Positions 1 to 4,841 of a DNA stretch of 7,799 bases are shown here, piece by piece. The notes beneath the pieces were generated by a model. The model saw only the letters and a program-made list of their open reading frames with translations. It was not told the origin of the DNA and searched no databases. Both the position numbers and the translations under genes were made by a program. Origin of the DNA: Nanobdellota archaeon (GTDB lineage: Archaea; Nanobdellota; Nanobdellia; SCGC-AAA011-G17; GW2011-AR17); the NCBI GenBank assembly GCA_030018575.1, contig JASEIA010000071.1, positions 1-7,799 of the forward strand. The letters are read 5' to 3'. Position 1 is the stretch's first letter. The number at the start of each line of letters is the position of its first letter.

Positions 1-298
1 TATTATCTTTCAAAATATTACTTATGCCATACTCATCTAGAAGATTACTTGCTACAAATGTCATGCCAAATTCTTTTGCAGAATTTGCAGAAATATCTTT
101 CAGATTTACAAAGGAGTTCCCTGTTTGCATAGAACTCAAAATATTCCTGTATTTTTCCATATCTCCCTTAGATTTTACAGGCCCAAGATTGAAAATTGTT
201 CTTTTTCTGGGAGTTTTACCTGCATCCCTATAACTTTCTACAATTTTTGCGTGTTGACTAACCTTTCCCGTATGCTTACTCTTATGTTTTGTAATCAT
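1..298 (-). CDS. IS1634/IS4-type transposase, N-terminal part (cut by window edge)
   Basis: An ATG at 298 on the minus strand opens a frame with no stop for 99 codons to the window edge, so the gene is partial here rather than shown to be truncated. The visible protein begins MITKHKSKHTGKVSQ and contains KIVESYRDAGKTPRKRTIFNLG at residues 18-39. This 'V-E-S-Y-R-(D/E)-x-G-K ... R-x-(I/L)-x-x-L-G' block is typical of the N-terminus of IS1634-family (IS4-like DDE) transposases, and the later block LLDEYGISNILK also fits that region. The DDE catalytic core would lie outside the window, so activity cannot be judged. A TATA box sits about 35 bp upstream of the ATG. The family assignment rests on the N-terminal pattern only; the transposase role is fairly sure, the exact IS family less so. 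Confidence 0.72.
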   Translation of the reverse strand, partial: MITKHKSKHTGKVSQHAKIVESYRDAGKTPRKRTIFNLGPVKSKGDMEKYRNILSSMQTGNSFVNLKDISANSAKEFGMTFVASNLLDEYGISNILKDN

Positions 299-328
299 TA
301 TATGCATACCCTAATTGAAGGAATAACA

Positions 329-362
329 CCTATATAAATGTTACGCAACTATTTCGCAACTA
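329..362 (-). promoter_or_regulatory. Promoter of the transposase gene with upstream direct repeats
   Basis: Read on the minus strand, CATTTATATAGG (340-329) is a good archaeal TATA box about 35 bp before the ATG at 298, putting a transcript start near 308. Immediately upstream of the TATA box the plus-strand 8-mer CGCAACTA occurs twice, at 344-351 and 355-362, with an 11-bp period. That spacing is one helical turn, which would suit a protein-binding site, but no function is shown. Confidence 0.45.
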
Positions 363-593
363 CAAAAAGCATCAAATTTAAGGTTATTACGCCCTAAAAA
401 CGAGAATTAAGAATTAAGTGTCAAACTTGGGTTTAATAGAACTGGTAGATTTGGTATAAAGTATTTGTCACCCATCGCCCATACAGATTAATACAGAGTA
501 TATAAGCTTTCTGAGGATTCTCTTCCAGCTACCTGCCACGCACGCACAGCTTTTATAAAGGCGGAAGCTATTCTCTTTTTGGGGTGATGTGTA
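363..593. other. Intergenic region between transposase and Bro-N gene
   Basis: This AT-rich stretch has no coding frame I can support on either strand. It holds a short tandem repeat, GAATTAA at 404-410 and 411-417, and two TATA-like elements facing right. If the insertion sequence is complete to the left, its right terminal inverted repeat should lie between about 299 and this region, but the other end is outside the window so it cannot be identified. Confidence 0.5.
498..588 (+). promoter_or_regulatory. Candidate promoters and ribosome-binding site of the Bro-N gene
   Basis: Two archaeal TATA-like boxes face the gene: GTATATAAG at 498-506 (start near 530) and TTTTATAAAG at 551-560 (start near 582). 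The second is flanked by the inverted arms AGCTT (548-552) and AAGCT (565-569), which could form an operator over the TATA box. A strong Shine-Dalgarno sequence, GGTGAT (583-588), lies 5 nt before the ATG at 594. The first promoter would include this site comfortably; the second would leave it almost at the 5' end. Confidence 0.5.
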
Positions 594-1454
594 ATGGAAG
601 AAAATAATGCACTTGCGGTGTTTGAGGGGAAACAGATAAGGCGGGTTTGGCAGGATAATGAGTGGTACTTTTCAGTTGTTGATTTTGTAGGGGTCTTGAC
701 AGACAGCGTAGACCCGAAAGATTATTGGTACAGGCTAAAACAAAGGGAGAAGGAGTCAGCCGGAATTGAACTATCGACATTTTGTCGACAGTTGAAACTT
801 CCCGCAGAAGACGGAAAAATGAGGGAAACAGACTGTGCTAATACAGAAGGTGCGTTCCGCATAATCCAGTCCATCCCTTCCCCAAAGGCAGAGCCGTTTA
901 AGCTATGGCTTGCAAAAGTTGGATACCAGCGCGTTCAGGAGATACAAAACCCTGAATTGGCGCAAAAGAGGATTAGGGACATATACAGGGCAAAGGGCTA
1001 TTCAGACGAATGGATAGAGAAAAGAATAAGGGGAATAGCGGTAAGGGATGAATTGACATCAGAATGGGACAAGAGGGGCGCTGATACTGAGAAAGACTAT
1101 GCAATACTCACGGCAGAGATTTCGCAGGCAACATTCGGCATGACTCCTTCTGAGTACAGGGATTTTAAAGGGCTGAAGCAGGAGAGCCTAAGGGACCACA
1201 TGGATGACATGGAGCTTATACTCACAATGCTGGGGGAAGCTGCCACAACAAGGCTGACGCAGGGCAGGGACTCAAGAGAATTTGACAAGCTGCAGAAAGA
1301 TGCAAAAGACGGCGGCTCGGTTGCCGGAACTGCAAGAAAAGAGATTGAGACAAAGCTTGGCAAGAGCGTTGTTTCTGGAGAGAATTACCTTAAGACGCCT
1401 GAAAAACAGAAAAGGATAGAAGCGAAGAAGCAAAGATTGTTGGAGAAGAAATAG
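594..1454 (+). CDS. Bro-N domain protein, prophage antirepressor-like
   Basis: A 286-aa protein. Residues about 7-110 look like a Bro-N domain: VFEGKQIRRVWQDNEWYFSV at the start, then VVDFVGVLTDSVDPKDYWYR, with the KLWLAKVG block at 103-110 closing it. Bro-N is a DNA-binding module found in baculovirus Bro proteins and phage antirepressors. The C-terminal half (about 140-260) carries the charged block that often follows Bro-N in bacterial and archaeal homologues: SEWDKRG, AILTAEISQATFGMT, LRDHMDDMELILTMLGEAAT and a GGSVAGTARKEIE segment. The tail (265-286) is lysine-rich. The start is fixed by the GGTGAT site 5 nt upstream. The gene stands alone on the plus strand between an IS and convergent thpR, so it looks like a viral or plasmid remnant or a captured regulator. 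DNA binding is inferred from family; the target is unknown. Confidence 0.8.
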   Translation: MEENNALAVFEGKQIRRVWQDNEWYFSVVDFVGVLTDSVDPKDYWYRLKQREKESAGIELSTFCRQLKLPAEDGKMRETDCANTEGAFRIIQSIPSPKAEPFKLWLAKVGYQRVQEIQNPELAQKRIRDIYRAKGYSDEWIEKRIRGIAVRDELTSEWDKRGADTEKDYAILTAEISQATFGMTPSEYRDFKGLKQESLRDHMDDMELILTMLGEAATTRLTQGRDSREFDKLQKDAKDGGSVAGTARKEIETKLGKSVVSGENYLKTPEKQKRIEAKKQRLLEKK

Positions 1455-1459
1455 GGGTT

Positions 1460-1487
1460 CAGGGGTACCCCCTGCCGCCTTTCTTTT
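1460..1487 (+). terminator. Hairpin plus T-rich tract after the Bro-N gene
   Basis: CAGGGG (1460-1465), loop TAC, CCCCTG (1469-1474) is a perfect 6-bp stem starting 6 nt after the TAG stop. It is followed by a pyrimidine-rich stretch including TTTCTTTT (1480-1487). T-rich tracts terminate archaeal transcription, and the hairpin makes this look like an intrinsic terminator between convergent genes. Confidence 0.55.
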
Positions 1488-1567
1488 GGATTACATCTCC
1501 AAGAACTTCAATAAACCATAAACAACGAACCAAGCCACACCAAAGCTTTCAGGAATCCTACAACGCC

Positions 1568-2104
1568 TTACCACTTAAACTCTTCAATCACTGAATAAGA
1601 AGGCCCTTCCCTTGCCAGCTCGCTCTTCATCAGCTTGAATGAGCTTATCTCAAACTCTATTTCCTCAACTCTTAAGCTCTTTGCCAGCTCTGCAAACTCT
1701 TTCGGCTTCTTCACTGCCTTTATCCTTCCGATTGTCAGATGGTTTTGGAACTTCTGGTCAGAGGGAAATGACAAAAGCAATGCTTCGTCAATCTTCTGCT
1801 GCAAAGCAATGACTTCCTTCTCAGGCTGTATTCCAACCCAGATAACCCTTGGCTCTTTTTCATTCGGAAAAAAACCTATTCCCTTAAGCTTCACTTTAAA
1901 CGGCTCCTGCCTTATCTTCTTCAGCTCTGCTTTTAATTCATCAAGCTTTTTCTCATCCACTTCCCCAAAGAACTTTAAAGTCAAATGGAGGTTCTTCTTG
2001 GGAACCCAGCTTACCTTAACGTAATCTTTTTTCAGATTCTTCTGGAAATTATACAGGTAGTCCTTTGCCTTTTCAGGCAGGTCAATCGAAAGGAACAAGC
2101 GCAT
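1568..2104 (-). CDS. thpR: RNA 2',3'-cyclic phosphodiesterase (ThpR/LigT, 2H superfamily)
   Basis: A 178-aa cytosolic enzyme of the 2H phosphoesterase superfamily, the usual length for ThpR. Family members hydrolyse 2',3'-cyclic phosphate RNA ends to 2'-phosphate and can join tRNA half-molecules in vitro. Counting from the preferred start, the two catalytic HxTx motifs are present: HLTLKFFGEV at 40-49 (H40, T42) and HLTIGR at 122-127 (H122, T124, R127). The N-terminus MRLFLSIDLPE matches the conserved first strand. An in-frame ATG two codons earlier (at 2110, giving MHM...) is possible, but the TATA box at 2126-2137 predicts a transcript start near 2105, so a leaderless mRNA beginning at the 2104 ATG is favoured. 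The gene is divergent from the YunG-family gene and convergent with the Bro-N gene. Both catalytic motifs are intact, so it is probably active. Confidence 0.92.
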   Translation of the reverse strand: MRLFLSIDLPEKAKDYLYNFQKNLKKDYVKVSWVPKKNLHLTLKFFGEVDEKKLDELKAELKKIRQEPFKVKLKGIGFFPNEKEPRVIWVGIQPEKEVIALQQKIDEALLLSFPSDQKFQNHLTIGRIKAVKKPKEFAELAKSLRVEEIEFEISSFKLMKSELAREGPSYSVIEEFKW

Positions 2105-2125
2105 ATGCAATATGAAAGGGCGTTT

Positions 2126-2137
2126 GGTTTAAAAGTG
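2126..2137 (-). promoter_or_regulatory. TATA box of thpR
   Basis: Minus-strand CACTTTTAAACC is centred about 27 bp upstream of the second ATG of thpR (2104). That spacing is the basis for calling a leaderless transcript and for preferring the shorter start. Confidence 0.55.
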
Positions 2138-2157
2138 TTTTGGGATTTTTCCAGCAA

Positions 2158-2167
2158 AGCTTATAAG
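2158..2167 (+). promoter_or_regulatory. TATA box of the YunG-family gene
   Basis: GCTTATAAGC on the plus strand predicts a transcript start near 2188, shortly before the GTG at 2202. It shares the short divergent region with the thpR promoter. No Shine-Dalgarno sequence precedes the GTG, which fits a very short leader. Confidence 0.5.
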
Positions 2168-2201
2168 CACTTACGCTCCTGCGTGCGAAAACAAGCCTTT
2201 T

Positions 2202-2650
2202 GTGACAGCTGGCTTTGATGGATATTCAATAAAATGCGGCGAATACTTCTTTCAGCACCTTGAAAGCTCTTATGAATGCACATCCAACCTTGAGCAGCAA
2301 ACTGCAGAATGCCTTACAAGGTGGTTTGACGGCAACTGCGATGATGCCCTGGATTATTGGTCAAGGCAGTGCGCTGTTACTGCATTAATCGTGAATGACT
2401 ATTTTGGCGGCAAATTAGTCTGGGCAAATGCATTATTGCTGACGGAAGGAACATTTCGCATTACTTCAACAATATAGATGGCAATGAAATAGACCTCACA
2501 AGAAGGCAGTTTCCGGACGGAACAATAATGCCTGCGGGCATTGACAAGGCAAAAGGCTTTCCTACAACAAGGGATTACGTGCTTTCTTTTGAGGCAACAA
2601 TAACAAGGTATGAAAAATTAAAAGAAAGAGTAAAAAACGTGCTTTGCTAA
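2202..2650 (+). pseudogene. YunG-family protein gene broken by a one-base deletion
   Basis: The first frame (GTG at 2202) encodes SRQCAVTALIVNDYFGGKLVWANALL and then reads out of register to a TAG at 2475-2477. From 2441 another frame continues as DGRNISHYFNNIDGNEIDLTRRQF and ends at TAA 2648-2650 with ITRYEKLKERVKNVLC. Together the two parts give the YunG-family pattern: QCAVTALIV-x-D-Y-FGG, then SHY-N, then G-x-EIDLT-x-x-QF. One extra C at 2438-2440 (GCCT instead of GCT) would read ALLPDGRN and restore a protein of about 149 aa. The break is therefore a single-base loss, either a real mutation or a sequencing error in a CC run. YunG proteins have no established biochemical role. Upstream sequence is open to 2133, so a slightly longer N-terminus is possible, but the TATA position argues for 2202. 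Confidence 0.72.
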
Positions 2651-2706
2651 TTTCTCCGGGAGCAATTGCTACAAGCCAATAGCTGCCGCCCTACCTACTA
2701 CAGCCT

Positions 2707-2718
2707 ACTTACCCACAA
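2707..2718 (-). repeat. Copy 1 of a G/T-rich 3'-flank motif
   Basis: Minus-strand TTGTGGGTAAGT begins 7 nt after the membrane-protein stop. The identical 12-mer occurs at 3345-3334, downstream of the PAN stop. Here it is followed by AGGCTGTAGTAGGTAGGG, which also resembles sequence just after the PAN stop. Confidence 0.4.
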
Positions 2719-2724
2719 TTCCAA

Positions 2725-3129
2725 CTATGCGTCTTCTTTTGCATGCTCGTAGATCGCCTTCATTGCAACTATAATCGCGGCAGGAGTCACGAAGCTGACA
2801 ATTGCAACAAATATTTGCGCAAGGGTGTTTCCTATGACTGATACATGGCTCAATAAGCTTCCGCCAAAGCTTGAAATCAATACAAGCACCAATGATGCAA
2901 ACAGGAAATTGTTTGTCTGGTGCAGCTCAATGTTCAGGAAGCCAACAATAAGCCCCAGCACAATCAGCGTTGAAACAAGCCATGCCTCCAAAGGCCACAG
3001 CCCTGCAAACACCGCAGCTATTATCCCGAAAATAAACGCCCACGCGCCTATCTTGTTCAGTGTCTGCGCTGTAAATCTCTTAATCTTCTTAGGCTCAAAA
3101 GCCTCTGCTATTTTTATCTGTTTTGCCAT
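2725..3129 (-). CDS. Small four-helix membrane protein of unknown function
   Basis: A 134-aa protein I do not recognise as a named family. A basic N-terminus (MAKQIKIAEAFEPKKIKRF) precedes four likely membrane segments at about 28-46, 49-67, 75-95 and 103-124. The fourth is followed by a short charged tail ending KEDA. The second pair is separated by a glycine/serine-rich turn (SSFGGSLLSH). No catalytic motif or signal peptide is visible. The ATG at 3129 is preceded by GAGGTG 8 nt upstream, an excellent ribosome-binding site that fixes the start. It is probably transcribed alone from a TATA box at about 3268-3280, giving an unusual leader of about 118 nt that holds three hairpins and a small ORF. 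Downstream it is convergent with the broken YunG gene. Its role is unknown. Confidence 0.8.
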   Translation of the reverse strand: MAKQIKIAEAFEPKKIKRFTAQTLNKIGAWAFIFGIIAAVFAGLWPLEAWLVSTLIVLGLIVGFLNIELHQTNNFLFASLVLVLISSFGGSLLSHVSVIGNTLAQIFVAIVSFVTPAAIIVAMKAIYEHAKEDA

Positions 3130-3227
3130 TGTCGTTCACCTCTGTTCACTCCAAGGTTCCATCGAGACTTCGTCTCGGGGTGCCGAAACGCAAGTTTCGA
3201 GCACACTTCGCTTCGCTCGCAAACCAT
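3114..3227 (-). CDS. 37-aa upstream ORF across the hairpin cluster
   Basis: On the minus strand GAGGTGG (3239-3233) lies 5 nt before an ATG at 3227. This opens a 37-codon frame beginning MVCERSEVCSKLAF and rich in E, R, K and S, ending in TAA at 3116-3114. Its stop lies inside the start of the membrane-protein gene, overlapping it by 16 nt in another frame. Most of its codons come from the three palindromes, so the composition may simply reflect a repeat. It could be a translated leader peptide coupled to the membrane-protein gene, or a fortuitous frame; the good ribosome-binding site is the main argument for translation. Confidence 0.35.
   Translation of the reverse strand: MVCERSEVCSKLAFRHPETKSRWNLGVNRGERQWQNR
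3163..3219. repeat. Cluster of three hairpins, candidate palindromic repeat element
   Basis: Three inverted repeats lie end to end. The first is CGAGAC-TTC-GTCTCG (3163-3177). The second is CGAAAC-GCAA-GTTTCG (3184-3199). The third has arms CGAGC (3198-3202) and GCTCG (3215-3219) around a loop containing CTTCGCTTC. The first two stems are near copies differing by one compensated base pair (G-C against A-T), which points to a conserved structure. Both stems also hold in RNA transcribed from the minus strand. The cluster sits in the leader of the membrane-protein gene. Only one copy is in the window, so dispersal cannot be shown. Confidence 0.6.
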
Positions 3228-3267
3228 TTAAACCACCTCATTTGATGCTATATTAATGGCGTAGAAT

Positions 3268-3280
3268 GAATATAAAGCTT
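3268..3280 (-). promoter_or_regulatory. Promoter of the membrane-protein gene
   Basis: Minus-strand AAGCTTTATATTC is a good archaeal TATA box; a start near 3247 is expected. The resulting leader contains the first GAGGTGG site, the small ORF and all three hairpins before the ribosome-binding site of the membrane-protein gene. Confidence 0.6.
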
Positions 3281-3317
3281 TTGGCGGTCAGCACCAGCAA
3301 AGTAGGCAGTAGCAACG

Positions 3318-3350
3318 TAGGTTTGCAGCTGCCACTTACCCACAAACCTA
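3318..3350 (-). terminator. Inverted repeat downstream of the PAN-like gene
   Basis: TAGGTTTG (3318-3325) and CAAACCTA (3343-3350) form a perfect 8-bp stem around a 17-nt loop, 33 nt past the PAN stop. No T tract follows on the minus strand, so it may be an mRNA 3'-end structure rather than a terminator. Confidence 0.3.
3334..3345 (-). repeat. Copy 2 of a G/T-rich 3'-flank motif
   Basis: The minus-strand 12-mer TTGTGGGTAAGT is identical to the one at 2718-2707 and again lies downstream of a minus-strand gene, about 37 nt after the PAN stop. It overlaps the loop and right arm of the 8-bp inverted repeat at 3318-3350. Confidence 0.4.
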
Positions 3351-3382
3351 ACAACCCACTACCCCACACAGCCACTTCCCAA

Positions 3383-4528
3383 TCACCCAAACATATTCCT
3401 GTAGTCAGTGTTTTCCTCTGCAACCTTCACTTTTTCCACCGCCTGCTCAAAGTCCTTCTGCATGATGTGCGCCCTGTTTGCCCTTATCCCGCAGTAGCCT
3501 GCCTCTGTGCACACAAGCCTCAGGTCAGCTCCGGAGAACCCGTTTGTTTTCTCAACAAGGGTTTTTATATTGACTTTTCTCAGGCTCATTCCCGCTGTAT
3601 GAATCTTCAGTATCCCTTCCCTTGCGGCTGCATTCGGAAGCCCTATCTGTATCAGCCTGTCCAGCCTTCCGGGCCTTGTCAGCGCAGGGTCAATCACGTC
3701 AAACCTGTTTGTCGCGCCGATTATTTTCACATTCTCCAGCTTTGAAAAGCCCTCAATCTCGGCAAGAAGCTGCATGAAAGTCCTCTGCACTTCCCTCTCT
3801 GCAGATGTGCTGCCCTCTATTCTTTCAGCGGCTATTGCGTCAAGCTCGTCAATGAATATTATTGAAGGGGCTTTTTCCCTTGCAAGCATGAATATTTCCT
3901 TCACAAGCTTTGCCCCGTCGCCGATGTATTTCTGGACAAGCTCTGAGCCGACAATCTCAATGAAAGCCGCGTTTGTCGCATTCGCCAGGGCTTTTGCCAG
4001 CAAGGTCTTTCCGCATCCTGGCGGCCCGTAAAGCAAAACTCCTTTCGGGGGCTCAATCCCCACTGTCTTGAATATGTCAGGCCTCATTAAGGGCAATTCA
4101 ACAGCCTCTTTCAGCTCCCTTATCTCATCTTCCAGCCCGCCGATATCAGCCCATTTTATTGTCGGCTTTCTTGAAAGCAGGAACATCTCGGGGTTGCAGG
4201 TTTTTGCCCCTTCAAGCCTTTGTATTACATTGAATGTCCTCTGCTCAGCCAAGACAGTGTCGCCTGCAGCAACATTGCTCCTTACAGAATCGTGAATGTT
4301 TACAAGAAGCTGGTTTCCGTTTGCAAGCCTTACAATTGCCTTGTCGCCCATGACTTTTGAAACGTCGCAGACAACCAAAGGAGGGCTCCTTATCCTTGCA
4401 AAGTCCATTTTCAATTGCGCAATCTCTGCCTGAAGCTGTGCAATATTCGTCTTTAGAATCTCGTTCTCCCTTTCAATGCCTATAGAAATAACTGAATTGC
4501 CTGCTAAATCCAAACTATTTAAGTTCAT
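3383..4528 (-). CDS. Proteasome-activating nucleotidase (PAN)-like AAA+ ATPase
   Basis: A 381-aa homologue of PAN, the hexameric ATPase that unfolds substrates and feeds them into the archaeal 20S proteasome. A short coiled coil (about 18-46) is followed by an OB domain (about 50-105) and an AAA+ module. The module shows Walker A GPPGCGKT (168-175), pore loop KYIGDG (200-205), Walker B IIFIDELD (223-230), sensor 1 GATN (N274), arginine fingers R285 and R288 in LTRPGRLD, and GFSGADL (320-326) of the second region of homology. All catalytic residues are present. The protein is a little shorter than typical PAN, and its C-terminus is NMFG, without the canonical hydrophobic-Tyr-X ending. The ATG at 4528 has AGAGG 6 nt upstream, and a TATA box at 4566-4578 predicts a leader of about 18 nt. 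The gene stands alone with no proteasome subunit beside it, so pairing with a 20S core is inferred. Confidence 0.88.
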   Translation of the reverse strand: MNLNSLDLAGNSVISIGIERENEILKTNIAQLQAEIAQLKMDFARIRSPPLVVCDVSKVMGDKAIVRLANGNQLLVNIHDSVRSNVAAGDTVLAEQRTFNVIQRLEGAKTCNPEMFLLSRKPTIKWADIGGLEDEIRELKEAVELPLMRPDIFKTVGIEPPKGVLLYGPPGCGKTLLAKALANATNAAFIEIVGSELVQKYIGDGAKLVKEIFMLAREKAPSIIFIDELDAIAAERIEGSTSAEREVQRTFMQLLAEIEGFSKLENVKIIGATNRFDVIDPALTRPGRLDRLIQIGLPNAAAREGILKIHTAGMSLRKVNIKTLVEKTNGFSGADLRLVCTEAGYCGIRANRAHIMQKDFEQAVEKVKVAEENTDYRNMFG

Positions 4529-4565
4529 ATACTGCCTCTTTTCTTGGTTGTGAGAATGTTATAGG

Positions 4566-4578
4566 GTATTATAAACTT
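4566..4578 (-). promoter_or_regulatory. TATA box of the PAN-like gene
   Basis: Minus-strand AAGTTTATAATAC predicts transcription from about 4546, with AGAGG at 4539-4535 as ribosome-binding site. It lies just beyond the terminator of the restriction-modification operon, so the PAN gene has its own transcript. Confidence 0.6.
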
Positions 4579-4613
4579 ATCGGGGAACGCCCTCAGAAAG
4601 CTATAGGCTAAGC

Positions 4614-4644
4614 AAAAAAGAAGGAGGCAGGGATTGCATCCCTG
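4614..4644 (-). terminator. Hairpin and T tract ending the restriction-modification operon
   Basis: CAGGGAT-TGC-ATCCCTG (4628-4644) is a perfect 7-bp stem. Going downstream on the minus strand it is followed by GCCTCC and then TTCTTTTTT, with T6 at 4619-4614. It begins 6 nt past the stop of the 57-aa gene, before the PAN promoter. Confidence 0.65.
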
Positions 4645-4650
4645 AACCCG

Positions 4651-4824
4651 CTAACTGCACTTATGCATGTTTTGCCAATAAATCTCTTCCTCAACCCACT
4701 CTTCAAAGTTTTCAATGCTTGTAATTTCAAAGTTGGGGTCTTCGATTGAGTCTTTGAGATACACTTTGTATCCTCTTTTCATGTATTCCATCTCGTCTTC
4801 GTTGAGCATTTCAAGGTGTTTCAT
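4651..4824 (-). CDS. 57-aa acidic protein, third gene of the restriction-modification operon
   Basis: An ATG at 4824 opens a 57-codon frame ending at TAG 4653-4651, 17 nt downstream of the putative nuclease gene on the same strand and just before the terminator. The protein starts MKHLEMLNEDEMEYMKRGYK and continues with an acidic C-terminal half (ENFEEWVEEEIYW). By count it has 15 acidic and 6 basic residues, a net charge of about -9. There is no helix-turn-helix signature of a restriction-modification controller protein, no signal peptide and no membrane segment. No clear ribosome-binding site precedes it, so translational coupling to the nuclease gene is likely. I do not recognise the family. 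Its position suggests a function tied to the operon, but it could be an unrelated downstream gene. Confidence 0.6.
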   Translation of the reverse strand: MKHLEMLNEDEMEYMKRGYKVYLKDSIEDPNFEITSIENFEEWVEEEIYWQNMHKCS

Positions 4825-4841
4825 TTTTTATGGCTTGAATT

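Noticed and set aside
24..337. Two plus-strand frames (24-233 and 125-337)
   Set aside because: They lie antisense to the transposase frame, show no recognisable protein pattern, and have no promoter or ribosome-binding site.
773..788. TCGACA-TTT-TGTCGA hairpin inside the Bro-N gene
   Set aside because: It is a perfect stem but lies within conserved coding sequence with no sign of a regulatory role; chance is sufficient.
3326..3380. Possible G-quadruplex on the minus strand after the PAN gene
   Set aside because: Four G runs exist, but two loops are 12-13 nt long, which makes a stable quadruplex unlikely.
3266..4295. Plus-strand frames at 3266-3745, 3774-4031 and 4068-4295
   Set aside because: All are antisense to the PAN-like gene, which has complete AAA+ motifs; their proteins are cysteine/proline/serine-rich shadow translations.
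4605..4660. Possible tRNA 3' half on the minus strand (GCGGGTTC followed by AATCCCTGCCTCC)
   Set aside because: The 5-bp stem with 7-nt loop has loop ATGCAAT, not the conserved TTCRANT; no D-arm and no 5' acceptor strand pairing with CTCCTTC are found upstream. The structure is better explained as a terminator hairpin with T tract.
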